A DNA stretch of 64,000 nt from an uncultured Treponema sp. (GCA_934699065.1 CAKUWD010000002.1:1-64000); one strand, 5' to 3'; shown: positions 45,050-52,925, counted from the stretch's first letter. Numbers and translations: made by a program. Notes: generated from the sequence alone by a model not told the origin.

Positions 45050-45424
45050 CTAGCACTTCCATAATTTATGTAGATTACAGAATTCAAAAGCATTCAAAAC
45101 CTTTTCGCCATCAAGCAAAGCAAACTCTGCCTTTGGTTCTTCTCCCGGTTTCAAAAACTTTTTCTGAATTCCTTTATCAGTTACAAGCACAATCCATTCA
45201 ATATAATGTTCTGGTAACATAGGATGAGTTACAGAGCCTACGCTTACAGTTACCTTATTTCCTTCTGCCTGAACAACAGGCACATGTTTTTCAACAGCAG
45301 CATCTGTAGTTCCAGGAATCAATTCTGACATATCTTCACCACAGCAAACTGTAGGTACCCCAGAATCCTTTACAACTACAATAATTTTTCCACAATGTTT
45401 GCAGAAATAAAACTTAACGTCCAT
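45050..45424 (-). CDS. dfx: Desulfoferrodoxin (superoxide reductase)
   Basis: 124 residues. Reduces superoxide to peroxide without making oxygen, as in anaerobes. N-terminal desulforedoxin-type iron site Cys8, Cys11, Cys27, Cys28; C-terminal active site with the His of EKHVPVV, HPMLPEHYIEW and Cys-x-x-His in CNLHKLW. All ligands for centre II are present. It fits the anaerobic but oxygen-stressed lifestyle also suggested by the glutathione peroxidase. Single gene, convergent with pbpC. Confidence 0.95.
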   Translation of the reverse strand: MDVKFYFCKHCGKIIVVVKDSGVPTVCCGEDMSELIPGTTDAAVEKHVPVVQAEGNKVTVSVGSVTHPMLPEHYIEWIVLVTDKGIQKKFLKPGEEPKAEFALLDGEKVLNAFEFCNLHKLWKC

Positions 45425-45560
45425 TTTTGCCTCCTAATAAATCTTAATAAAAGGGTAACTAAAGATTTTGAATTTGTCAAATTTTCATGATTTTTCCAAA
45501 CTATTCCCTATTTTGCCAAAATCTTCTATAATAAAACATTAAAATTTTTAGAGGAAAAAA

Positions 45561-47879
45561 ATGCCTAAAATCGAATGTAACGAAAAACTGTTTTTTGATG
45601 CTATCGGAAAAAAATACACTTATGATGCTCTGGAAGATGTACTTCCTTGCGCTAAGGCTGAGCTGGATGAAAAGCCGGATATGAGCCAGCCTGAAAACGA
45701 GCGCGTTGTAAAAATCGAATTGAATGATACTAACCGCCCTGACCTCTGGTCTACTAACGGTGTGGCTCGTCAGATTAAGCTGCACGAAGGCGGAAAAACT
45801 GTTGACTATATGAAGCTGATGGCTAACCACGGCAACAACGATTACGAAGGCCGTATTGTTGAGGTTGACCCTGAGCTTAAAGATATCCGCCCTTACATGG
45901 TTGCATTTATGATTACCGGTAAGGCAATTGATGATCCTATGCTTAAGGACATCATCCAGACTCAGGAAAAGCTGGCATGGAACTTTGGCCGCAAGCGTAA
46001 GTCTATTTCTATGGGCGTTTACCGCGTTGACCAGATTAAGTTCCCTGTTCGCTACCACGCTGTTGACCCGGACAAAACTTCGTTCGTGCCACTTCAGTGC
46101 GACGCTCCAATGACTTGCCGCCAGATTCTTACTGACCATCCAAAGGGAAAAGATTTCGGCTGGATTCTCGCTGATATGAAAAAGTTCCCTCTTTTGAGCG
46201 ATGCTAAGGACGAAGTTCTTTCTATGGCTCCAATCATCAACTCAGCTACTCTTGGTGCTGTTCAGGTTGGCGACAAGGACCTTATGGTTGAGCTCACTGG
46301 TGATAATATCGAAAACCTGATTTTGTCTGCTAACATCGTTGCTTGTGATTTTGCTGATCAGGATTATGAAATCAAGCCTATTCTTGTAAAGCATCCTTAT
46401 GATACTGGTCTTGGAAAGGATATTATGGTTCCTTACTACTTCCAGCCAACAACTAAAACAACTCTCGGCGCAATCAACAAGCTTCTCGGAAGCGACTTTG
46501 ATATGCCTAAGGTTGTTGATGCTCTTACACGCATGGGAAGCACTGTTGAAGTTAAGGGTGACGAAATCACTTTGAGCCCAGCTCCTTACCGCAACGACTT
46601 CCTCCACGAAGTTGATATTATTGAAGACGTTATGATTGGCTGCAATGTTGCCGCCTTTGAGCCACGCACTCCACAGGACTTCACTGTTGGCCGTCTTCTT
46701 CCACTTACTGAGTTCAGCCGCAAGGCAAAGACTTTGATGGTTGGTCTTGGCTATCAGGAAATGATTTTCAACTATGTTGGTTCTAAGAAAGATTATATTG
46801 ATAATATGCTGATTGACGGCTCTAAGGTTATCGAAATTGCTAACCCTATGAGCGAAAACTATCAGTTTATCCGCCCTGAGATTTTGTCATCTCTCTGCCG
46901 TGCCGAAGCTGGTTCTGCAAACGCTATGTACCCTCACAAGATTTTTGAAATCGGTAAGGTTGCATATCTTAAAGATGATGAAAACACTGGTACAATCACA
47001 CGCCAGCACCTGGGCTTCTTGACTGCTGCAAGCAATGCTAACTTCAATACTCTGGCATCTGAAGTTTCTTCACTTGTTTACTTCCTCGACCACGAGTACA
47101 AAGTAGTTGAAAGCGAAGATCCACGCTTCATTCCTGGCCGTCAGGCTCAGCTGATTGTTGATGGACAGCCGGCAGGTGTATTCGGTGAAGTTCACCCACA
47201 AGTTCTTGAGAACTGGGGAATTACAGTTCCTTGTGTTGCCGGCGAACTCGACCTCGAAACTTTGATGGCTACAGCTGATACTAAAACTGAAGCTGAAAAG
47301 GCAAAAGACAAGAAAAATACGGTGGTTGAGCCTGTCGAAACCACCGCTGGTGGCAACCAGAAATCAGAAGCAGAAACAAACCCTGTAAAATACTTCAACG
47401 AACACATTGAGCTCCGCGTTGCAAAAATCACAAAGGTTGAAACAAACCCACAGGGCGACAAGCTTTATATCGAAACTTTGGATGACGGAACTGGCACAGA
47501 ACGCATTATTCAGAGCGGCCTTCGCCCATACCTGACAGAAGATGAACTTCTCGGTCAGCACGTAATCATCGCTGCTAACCTCGCTCCAAGAAAGATGAAG
47601 GGCGTAGAAAGCCGCGGTATGCTCCTTGCCTGCGACTACACAGAAGACGGCAAAGAAAAGGTTGAACTCCTCACTGCTCCATGGGCAGCTCCAGGAACAA
47701 TCATCCAGATTGAAGGTGCCGAATACACAGGCGAAAAGCCAGCCAAAATCGACATCGACCACTTCTGCAAGATTGAATATCGCGTAAGCGGAAAGTGCTT
47801 CACAATCGCCGGCAAGAAAGCTCTCGCAGCCGGCAAGCCAGTTACAACAAACAAGGCCGATAATTGCGAAGTTTGCTAA
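45561..47879 (+). CDS. pheT: Phenylalanyl-tRNA synthetase beta subunit
   Basis: 772 residues, of the archaeal/spirochete type. The N-terminal body (residues about 1-575) contains the B3/4, B5 and catalytic-fold regions (NDTNRPDLWSTNGVARQI; LSPAPYRNDFLHEVDIIEDVMIGC; GEVHPQVLENWGI). Unlike bacterial PheT, whose tRNA-binding domain is N-terminal, an EMAPII-like domain is attached at the C-terminus (about 608-772, KYFNEHIELRVAKI..., APRKMKGVESRGMLLA). The linker includes VVEPVETT, coded by a family A repeat in frame. pheS is not adjacent. The last 118 bases have a decayed second copy at 52138-52255. Confidence 0.95.
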   Translation: MPKIECNEKLFFDAIGKKYTYDALEDVLPCAKAELDEKPDMSQPENERVVKIELNDTNRPDLWSTNGVARQIKLHEGGKTVDYMKLMANHGNNDYEGRIVEVDPELKDIRPYMVAFMITGKAIDDPMLKDIIQTQEKLAWNFGRKRKSISMGVYRVDQIKFPVRYHAVDPDKTSFVPLQCDAPMTCRQILTDHPKGKDFGWILADMKKFPLLSDAKDEVLSMAPIINSATLGAVQVGDKDLMVELTGDNIENLILSANIVACDFADQDYEIKPILVKHPYDTGLGKDIMVPYYFQPTTKTTLGAINKLLGSDFDMPKVVDALTRMGSTVEVKGDEITLSPAPYRNDFLHEVDIIEDVMIGCNVAAFEPRTPQDFTVGRLLPLTEFSRKAKTLMVGLGYQEMIFNYVGSKKDYIDNMLIDGSKVIEIANPMSENYQFIRPEILSSLCRAEAGSANAMYPHKIFEIGKVAYLKDDENTGTITRQHLGFLTAASNANFNTLASEVSSLVYFLDHEYKVVESEDPRFIPGRQAQLIVDGQPAGVFGEVHPQVLENWGITVPCVAGELDLETLMATADTKTEAEKAKDKKNTVVEPVETTAGGNQKSEAETNPVKYFNEHIELRVAKITKVETNPQGDKLYIETLDDGTGTERIIQSGLRPYLTEDELLGQHVIIAANLAPRKMKGVESRGMLLACDYTEDGKEKVELLTAPWAAPGTIIQIEGAEYTGEKPAKIDIDHFCKIEYRVSGKCFTIAGKKALAAGKPVTTNKADNCEVC
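47321..47345. repeat. Family A repeat, copy 10, in frame in pheT
   Basis: GGTGGTTGAGCCTG-TCGAAACCACC, 25 bases. It codes VVEPVETT in the linker before the tRNA-binding domain, 41 bases upstream of the point where similarity to the pheT remnant begins. Confidence 0.9.
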
Positions 47880-47920
47880 ACCGCCGTCATTGCGAGACAC
47901 GAAGTGTCGAAGCAATCCAT
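47880..47920. repeat. Family B half-unit after pheT
   Basis: CCGCCGTCATTGCGAG, ACACGAAGTGT (small stem), CGAAGCAATCCAT: one arm of the family B structure at 24847-24925. Directly follows the pheT stop and may work as part of its terminator region. Confidence 0.7.
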
Positions 47921-47980
47921 AAATAAAAAAAGACCGTCCGAAAATGATATGTACCCATAATTCTGGACACATATTATGAA

Positions 47981-48868
47981 TTAGGCCGAAAGAATGGATG
48001 CTTCCCTATATTTTGTGGGAGGCATCCATTTTGTTTTAACCTGTATTCGCTTATTGTTATAATAGTCTATATATTCTGCAACTGCTACAGAAAATTCTTC
48101 AAAAGATTTAAAATCCTTTTCATGTTCATAATACAATTCATTTTTCAAACGTCCAAAGAAAGTTTCCATAATGCAATTGTCATAGCAGTTTCCTTTACGA
48201 GACATAGATTGAATAACACCATGTTTAATCAAACTTGTTCTGTAATAAATATGCTGATACTGCCATCCCTGATCCGAATGAAAAATAAGTCCATTAACTT
48301 CTTGGAATTTTTCGAATGCTTTATCCAACATTCGTTTTATCTGTTCCATGTTTGGACTCAATGACAAATCATAAGAAATTATCTCATTTGTATGCATATC
48401 AAGAATTGGAGAGAGATAGCATTTGCCCCAAGAAAAATTAAACTGTGAAACATCAGTTGTCCACTTCTGAAAAGGCGCAGTTGTACTGAAATCTCTGTTA
48501 ATTAGATTCGCAGCAATTTTTCCAACTTCACCTTTGTATGAATGATACTTTTCTTTTGGTCGTTTTCCAAATAGTCCCAGAGAATGCATTATTCTTTGGA
48601 CTCTCTTGTGATTTACAGTTTTACCACGGTTTAGAAGTTCTCTGTAAACGCGACGCACACCATATCTTTCTTTGTTTTCTGCAAAAATCTTCAGTATTTC
48701 TTGTGCCAGGGCTGCATTTTTTTCAGCAATAACGTTCTTTTTGCTTATTTCAAAGTAATATGTCGATTTTGACATTTTTGCAGCTTTTAAAAGATAATTT
48801 AATCTGTATCCTTTTTCTTGGAGTTCTTTGAGGACTTTTGCTTTTTCGCCTTGAGTTGTTCGTCCCAT
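47981..48868 (-). CDS. IS3-family transposase OrfB
   Basis: 295 residues with the DDE integrase core: Asp in WTTDVSQF, Asp in FHSDQGWQYQ and Glu in METFFGRLK, and the upstream HTH_21-type segment ERYGVRRVYRELL. OrfB is normally made as an OrfAB fusion through -1 frameshifting; the minus strand has A7 at 48892-48898, and the OrfB frame is open back through it, so the fusion site is probably there. No stop or deletion was seen in OrfB. Confidence 0.94.
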   Translation of the reverse strand: MGRTTQGEKAKVLKELQEKGYRLNYLLKAAKMSKSTYYFEISKKNVIAEKNAALAQEILKIFAENKERYGVRRVYRELLNRGKTVNHKRVQRIMHSLGLFGKRPKEKYHSYKGEVGKIAANLINRDFSTTAPFQKWTTDVSQFNFSWGKCYLSPILDMHTNEIISYDLSLSPNMEQIKRMLDKAFEKFQEVNGLIFHSDQGWQYQHIYYRTSLIKHGVIQSMSRKGNCYDNCIMETFFGRLKNELYYEHEKDFKSFEEFSVAVAEYIDYYNNKRIQVKTKWMPPTKYREASILSA

Positions 48869-48917
48869 TCTGCGTGTCTCAAGGCTATAGATTTTTTTAT
48901 TATTTCGTTCTCCGCTT

Positions 48918-49367
48918 TCAGATATTCATTTTCATTTCGTAACCGTAATAGTTCATCTCGTTCTTTTTCTGTAAGAGTTTTCGTGTTTTTTGATTTTTTT
49001 TCATAACTTGATTTTTCCTTGGTCGTCCTATTGAAATGCTCTTTAATCCATCATAACCGTTATCTTTATATTTTTTAACCCACAGATGAAGCTGCCCAGG
49101 ATTCAGCCCGGCCTTGCATGCAGTTTCTTCAATTGATTTTCCTTCAAGAACTTTTGAAACAAGATTAAATCGTTCTTCTAAAGTCCACCTTTTTTTTTGA
49201 GACTTGTGATGTAATGCTGATATACCTTGATGTTCCTCAATTTTTTCCCATCGTCGTATCATTTTATGGAAATTTTGTGGATCTTTAATACCTTCTGGTG
49301 TTTCAACCCAGATTCCTTGTCTGTAAAGTTCAATGCATCTAAGTTTGAACTCTAATGTGTATCGCAT
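48918..49367 (-). CDS. IS3-family transposase OrfA, tail in another frame
   Basis: 149 residues. Helix-turn-helix part ERFNLVSKVLEGKSIEETACKAGL and the second LHLWVKKYKDNGYDG are normal. The expected C-terminal leucine zipper (ERDELLRLRNENEYLKAENE, read in the -1 frame) is not in this frame; the switch occurs at a run of eight A (minus strand, 48994-49001). So OrfA is either frameshifted by loss of one A, or needs two consecutive -1 slips to reach OrfB. Confidence 0.85.
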   Translation of the reverse strand: MRYTLEFKLRCIELYRQGIWVETPEGIKDPQNFHKMIRRWEKIEEHQGISALHHKSQKKRWTLEERFNLVSKVLEGKSIEETACKAGLNPGQLHLWVKKYKDNGYDGLKSISIGRPRKNQVMKKNQKTRKLLQKKNEMNYYGYEMKMNI

Positions 49368-49434
49368 AAAAATACCCCTTTTACTTTTGTCCAGTAAAAG
49401 GGGTACATATCAAAATCCCGGACGGTTTTTTTGT

Positions 49435-51120
49435 TTATTTATTAATATACTTCCAACCAAAACCACCCACACTTTTTTTCTTTCCTTTGCAAACTGAAGT
49501 TATATTTGATGAACTTTTTAATCCACAATCATTTGCAGCTTCTGTAATAGAATCATATATTTTTTCTATTTCGTTTGTTTTTAGATTTAACCTGGCCACT
49601 TTTCGATTCTTATTATGCCAGAATCTGTCCATTGCACACTTTCTACAACCAGTTCCACTTGTTCTACTAGCAATTTCTGCTTCATATTCATTTCCACAAT
49701 CTGGACAAATCCACCAGGCCTTAAAGTGAGTTCCACAAGAAAACATATATGGTGTTGCAGGAAAGTTCTTCTGAAAGTGCCATTGTTTTGCTAATTCTGG
49801 ATATAGTTTTCCAAAAGAATTTGAATATTCTTTATCCATAATTTTTGTAATCTGAAATTTATCTTTTTCGATATGAATATCATAATTATTTATACCTAAG
49901 AATTGCAATAAATCACAAATTGTTTTTTCCAAAATATCGTGTTCCCACATTGTGTAAAAGACAAAGTCACAACTCTCTAAATCAGAATCTTTTTTCTTTG
50001 TTTCTTTTAATCGAATTAAAGTAATTCCATTTTCTTTGCATAAAAGATATTTTCTTTTTTCTCTTTCAAACAAGCTATCTTTATGCCAGACTTTTCCATC
50101 ATATTCAATAGCAATCTTTTTATCAGGAATAAAAATATCAAGTTCGAAATCTTTAAGAAAAGAATCCTTATATCTATTTATTGTATTTGGATAATATTTC
50201 CTTACATAAAAAAATACAGCCTGTTCTGCAAATGAAGTATGTCTTCTTGCATCACAAATCGGACAACAATTCCCATTGCCCTTTTTCCTTGTTCTATTTA
50301 AAATAGTTGATTGATATTCATGTCCGATAGGACATATCCACCAAACTTTTTTTGCATTTCCATAAGAAAATTGGGTTGGTTTCAAATTACCATTTTTTGT
50401 TGGATGCCATTGTACTGCTATATCAGGATGCGTTGTTTGTAAATCATTTAGTCCTTTTACCACAATTCGATTTGTACAAACTGGACAATATAATGCTTTA
50501 TTACGATTATTTATCTTATCTTCAAATGAATAATTACACACGTGGCATTTCCACCATACTCGTTTGTTTGATGATGATGTGAAATCAGATGGTTTAAGAG
50601 GATAATTTGCTTCATAATCCCAATCTTTGAGTAACTTAGGATTTGAAATACATCCCGTTTCTTGTAATTTCTCTTTATATCTCTTTTTCCAAACCTTTTT
50701 ACGAGCACATGAAGGACATCCATTTTTCCTCGCACCTGTCCTTGCTGTAACACTAGTTACCCAATGATTGTTACAAACAGAACACACCCAATGTACTCTA
50801 GATAATGAACCTTCTGTAACATCTTCGGGTGTTAGGGTACCGTTATTTTCATAATCCCATTCTTTTGCTAATTCTGGATGCGTAGATTGTAAGTCATTTT
50901 TTCCACGATGCAACTTACGATTAGAACATATTGGGCAATTATTTCCATCTATTCTTTCTTGCAATGTAGCTTGCCAAGAATGATTTCTATCACAACTCCA
51001 CCATAAAGGTTTTATATATTCTAAAGAAAGTGTATTTATAGAAATTTCTTTATTTTTGGAATAATCGAATTCTTTAGTAATAAATGAATATAATTCCGTT
51101 ATGTCAAAATTCAAAAACAA
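49435..51120 (-). CDS. Multi-zinc-ribbon PD-(D/E)XK endonuclease with NUMOD1-like end
   Basis: 561 residues. Five zinc-ribbon units (PF14311/DUF4379-like) with Cys near 43/62-65, 103-106/135-138, 192-195/212-215, 263/286-289 and 472-475/492-495, linked by repeats like HPELAKEWDYENNG. Between ribbons 4 and 5 lies a Vsr-like PD-(D/E)XK nuclease (Glu299, Asp328, Glu339, Lys343; AIEYDGKVWHKD). Residues about 507-561 match a NUMOD1 DNA-binding motif of homing endonucleases (IYDSITEAANDCGLKSS). Likely a site-specific DNA-cutting enzyme. It is last of a four-gene minus-strand set, 37 bases after the DUF4160 gene. Role not known. Confidence 0.8.
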   Translation of the reverse strand: MFLNFDITELYSFITKEFDYSKNKEISINTLSLEYIKPLWWSCDRNHSWQATLQERIDGNNCPICSNRKLHRGKNDLQSTHPELAKEWDYENNGTLTPEDVTEGSLSRVHWVCSVCNNHWVTSVTARTGARKNGCPSCARKKVWKKRYKEKLQETGCISNPKLLKDWDYEANYPLKPSDFTSSSNKRVWWKCHVCNYSFEDKINNRNKALYCPVCTNRIVVKGLNDLQTTHPDIAVQWHPTKNGNLKPTQFSYGNAKKVWWICPIGHEYQSTILNRTRKKGNGNCCPICDARRHTSFAEQAVFFYVRKYYPNTINRYKDSFLKDFELDIFIPDKKIAIEYDGKVWHKDSLFEREKRKYLLCKENGITLIRLKETKKKDSDLESCDFVFYTMWEHDILEKTICDLLQFLGINNYDIHIEKDKFQITKIMDKEYSNSFGKLYPELAKQWHFQKNFPATPYMFSCGTHFKAWWICPDCGNEYEAEIASRTSGTGCRKCAMDRFWHNKNRKVARLNLKTNEIEKIYDSITEAANDCGLKSSSNITSVCKGKKKSVGGFGWKYINK

Positions 51121-51157
51121 AATCGTATCTCTTCTTACAATTCAAGCACATTAAGAA

Positions 51158-51442
51158 TTATTTATTATAATAATCCCTGCCGCCAAAATCTTTCCAGGTT
51201 TTATACATATCAATGTAATTTGCTTGAATAAACTTTTGAATTACGGTTATTTCCTTATCAGTTAAATCTCCACGCTTTTGCATTACAGATGAACCGTCAG
51301 CTCTTACAAAAAACTTTGCTGAATCTTTTTCTGTCAGTTTTTTATCACTGGCATGAACATGCATAGCCTCAACAATACATTGCGACGTAAAATATAAATA
51401 ATGATTTGCAATTTTATCACGTAGATATTTAGGCATTGTCAT
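51158..51442 (-). CDS. DUF4160-like small protein
   Basis: 94 residues. Its central AMHVHASDKKL is the H-x-H signature of DUF4160, followed by a strand (FFVRADGS) and two helices (DKEITVIQKFIQANYIDMYKTW), as in that family. DUF4160 genes often sit beside DUF2442 genes, and such pairs are suspected toxin-antitoxin or accessory modules. The ATG overlaps the preceding gene by 14 bases. Third gene of the cassette. Activity unknown. Confidence 0.65.
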   Translation of the reverse strand: MTMPKYLRDKIANHYLYFTSQCIVEAMHVHASDKKLTEKDSAKFFVRADGSSVMQKRGDLTDKEITVIQKFIQANYIDMYKTWKDFGGRDYYNK

Positions 51443-51668
51443 CCTCTAGGAAAGCTAAGTTTCGTTTTGCCAAAGAAAGAACAATTCCCTGTTCAATTTC
51501 ATCCATGTTAGTTTCGATAATTTCCAATTCTTTACTAATTACCATTGCACAATCAGGATGATCAAGATTTAAGATGCTTATAAATCCATCATCTCGTTTT
51601 GAAAAAGCGTATCCATTTACGATGATTGTTGCATTTTCTGCAATTTTCTGAAGTTCTTTTTCAGGCAT
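51429..51668 (-). CDS. Small protein in DUF4160 cassette
   Basis: 79 residues, acidic, with a short beta stretch (ATIIVNGYAFSKRDDGFISILNL) and a C-terminal helix (DEIEQGIVLSLAKRNLAFLE). Overlaps the upstream gene by eight bases and the downstream one by 14, so the three are translated together. No family was recognised; it may be an antitoxin or a small subunit. Confidence 0.6.
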   Translation of the reverse strand: MPEKELQKIAENATIIVNGYAFSKRDDGFISILNLDHPDCAMVISKELEIIETNMDEIEQGIVLSLAKRNLAFLEDDNA

Positions 51669-51930
51669 ATTCTATTTTTACCTCTTTGATAGGTGCAAGG
51701 AATTTTTCTTTATCCATATATAAACCTTCAAGTACAGGAATAAGGTCTATATATTCTTCGATTTCTTCATCTTTGTGTTTATACTTTGCCATGACTTCAA
51801 TGTAACCATCATCCCACTGTAAAACTTTTGTATATCTTTCTAATCCGTTACAAGTTCGGAAAGTCAGCGTTTTTCCGCCAAATGAGAAAGTTGTATATTT
51901 ATCAAAACTACTTAAAATCGCAGTATTCAT
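51661..51930 (-). CDS. Small protein, DUF2442-like pattern
   Basis: 89 residues. The order WDDGYIEVMAKY, EEYIDLIPVLEGLYMDKEKF, IKEVKIEY resembles DUF2442 (a short beta domain with a D-L strand and late F), which is the common neighbour of DUF4160; similarity is weak. First gene of the cassette. A TATAAT box (minus strand) ends seven bases before the ATG and no Shine-Dalgarno is seen, suggesting a leaderless message. May be the antitoxin-like partner. Confidence 0.6.
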   Translation of the reverse strand: MNTAILSSFDKYTTFSFGGKTLTFRTCNGLERYTKVLQWDDGYIEVMAKYKHKDEEIEEYIDLIPVLEGLYMDKEKFLAPIKEVKIEYA

Positions 51931-51937
51931 TAAATGT

Positions 51938-51943
51938 ATTATA
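51938..51943 (-). promoter_or_regulatory. -10 box close to the start of the cassette
   Basis: TATAAT on the minus strand, seven bases before the ATG at 51930. No good -35 was found. It could drive the three small genes and perhaps the endonuclease gene. Confidence 0.5.
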
Positions 51944-51977
51944 AGTCAAATATTTTGAATTTTCCACTATTAAAAAT

Positions 51978-52135
51978 GCGTTAGCGCTGTGAAGGGCGCC
52001 GAAGGCGGCCACCGCAAGCGAACGAATGAAATGAGCGAGTGCGGAGGCTGGAGCGAAAGCGGAACCCGTAACATAGCGACCCGGAGCGACCGAGCATAGT
52101 GAGAGAGCGCAGGGGAACGCCCATATTTTTCTTAT
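51978..52135. repeat. Composite repeat E, copy 2 (reverse), without nested A
   Basis: Reverse complement of the 17573 copy: GCGTTAGCGC, CGCCGAAGGCGGCCACCGCAA, then GGAGGCTGGAGCGAAAGCGG. Where copy 1 has the A palindrome, this has TGAAATGAGCGAG instead. A further GC-rich part (AGTGAGAGAGCGCAGGGG) resembles family D. It abuts the pheT remnant at 52138. Confidence 0.6.
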
Positions 52136-52137
52136 TA

Positions 52138-52255
52138 TAAAATACTTCAACGAGCACATTGAGCTCCGCGTAAGCAACAAGTGTTCGGCAAAAAAGCCAT
52201 GGCAGCCGGTAAGCCTGTTACAACAAACAAGGCAGATAACTGCGAAGTTTGCTAA
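52138..52255 (+). pseudogene. Remnant of a second pheT 3' end
   Basis: Matches pheT at two places: 47386-47419 and 47781-47879. The joint is the shared word CGCGT, so 366 bases were lost by short-homology deletion. A further about 10-base gap breaks the frame. About 13 substitutions over the aligned 118 bases, mainly at third codon positions, so it diverged while coding. The final TAA is conserved, and a strong terminator follows at 52288. Confidence 0.88.
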
Positions 52256-52287
52256 GAGATTCCCGCGTCAAGCGCGTGAATGACAAT

Positions 52288-52322
52288 AAAGGCCAGTCCG
52301 AACCACGGGCTGGCCTTTCTTT
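52288..52322 (+). terminator. Intrinsic terminator after the pheT remnant
   Basis: AAAGGCCAGTCC pairs with GGGCTGGCCTTT (one wobble), then CTTTT. It is most likely the original terminator of pheT before the 4.3 kb insertion. Confidence 0.85.
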
Positions 52323-52350
52323 TGTGTATTTTCGAATGTAATACACCTTT

Positions 52351-52608
52351 TTAGTTATAATGTCCTTTACAAGCGGCAATGATTATATTATCTCCATCCT
52401 GCTTGTAAACAATACGATTGGTGTCATCTATCCGGCGACTCCACCAGCCGCTAAGATTTTCTTTTAATGGCTCTGGTTTTCCTATTCCGTCGAAAGGACT
52501 TCGTTGGATATCTTTTATTAAGGCATTTAATTTTTTAAGAGTTTTCTTGTCTTCCGTTTGCCAGGCGCAATAATCATCCCAAGCGTTTTCATGCCACAAA
52601 ATCTTCAC
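52351..52608 (-). CDS. yoeB: YoeB-family toxin
   Basis: 85 residues, Txe/YoeB type II toxin: a ribosome-dependent mRNA endonuclease. Typical points: MKILWHENAWDDYCAWQ, LIKDIQRSPFDGIGKPEPL, LSGWWSRRIDDTNRIVYK with the catalytic Glu/Arg region, and C-terminal CKGHYN. It is directly after its antitoxin gene (three-base gap). Confidence 0.95.
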   Translation of the reverse strand: MKILWHENAWDDYCAWQTEDKKTLKKLNALIKDIQRSPFDGIGKPEPLKENLSGWWSRRIDDTNRIVYKQDGDNIIIAACKGHYN

Positions 52609-52611
52609 TGG

Positions 52612-52872
52612 CTACACCTCTGCCAGCTTATGTTCTTTAAGCTGTGCTTTTCCGCTGTCAATTTCGCTGGTGATTTTTTCGAGATAATGAAGGTTTGTGT
52701 CGCTGTAAAATGGATCAAGAGTAAGGTCGAAAGGAATTCTACGCTCACGAATAACCTTTTTAGCAAACATCTTAAATGCTGCTGTAATTGTTAAACCAAG
52801 CTGATCGCATACATCTTCAAAAGAGTTCTTTTCATCTGTATCCATTCTGATATTAATCATTGACTGTGCCAT
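52612..52872 (-). CDS. relB: RelB/DinJ-family antitoxin
   Basis: 86 residues from MAQSMINIRMDTD (AGGAAG Shine-Dalgarno); a longer frame upstream is not used. Ribbon-helix-helix DNA-binding part (SMINIRMDTDEKNSFEDVC, LTITAAFKMFAKKVI) and a C-terminal helix that wraps the toxin. Neutralises YoeB and represses the pair. The three-base gap and order antitoxin-toxin are standard. Confidence 0.93.
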   Translation of the reverse strand: MAQSMINIRMDTDEKNSFEDVCDQLGLTITAAFKMFAKKVIRERRIPFDLTLDPFYSDTNLHYLEKITSEIDSGKAQLKEHKLAEV

Positions 52873-52925
52873 AAATTCACTTCCTATATACAATGTAAAG
52901 CATAATTATATATTTGTAAAGCAAT

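Larger units (their letters stand above)
47945..49412 (-). mobile_element. IS3-family insertion sequence (IS150-like), 1468 bp
   Basis: Ends TGATATGTACCC and GGGTACATATCA, a perfect 12-base terminal inverted repeat, with TG...CA tips as usual for IS3. The 3-base target duplication AAA (47942-47944; 49413-49415) fits the family. The element holds two minus-strand reading frames, OrfA (HTH) and OrfB (DDE). It is inserted in the loop of a terminator. Confidence 0.93.
47927..49432 (+). terminator. Terminator split by an insertion sequence
   Basis: Left arm AAAAAGACCGTCCG (47927-47940) and right arm CGGACGGTTTTTTT (49419-49432) form a stem when the IS (47945-49412) is removed; the loop would be AAAATCC or similar. 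The IS entered the loop. Original role: termination after pheT or after the endonuclease gene. Confidence 0.7.

Noticed and set aside
45501..46139. Minus-strand reading frame of 212 codons at the pheT 5' end
   Set aside because: Shadow of pheT.
47364..47972. Minus-strand reading frame of 202 codons opposite the pheT 3' end
   Set aside because: Antisense shadow of the tRNA-binding domain.
52138..52255. Remnant considered as a functional small gene
   Set aside because: It has no start codon of its own, and a gap of about ten bases breaks the pheT frame.
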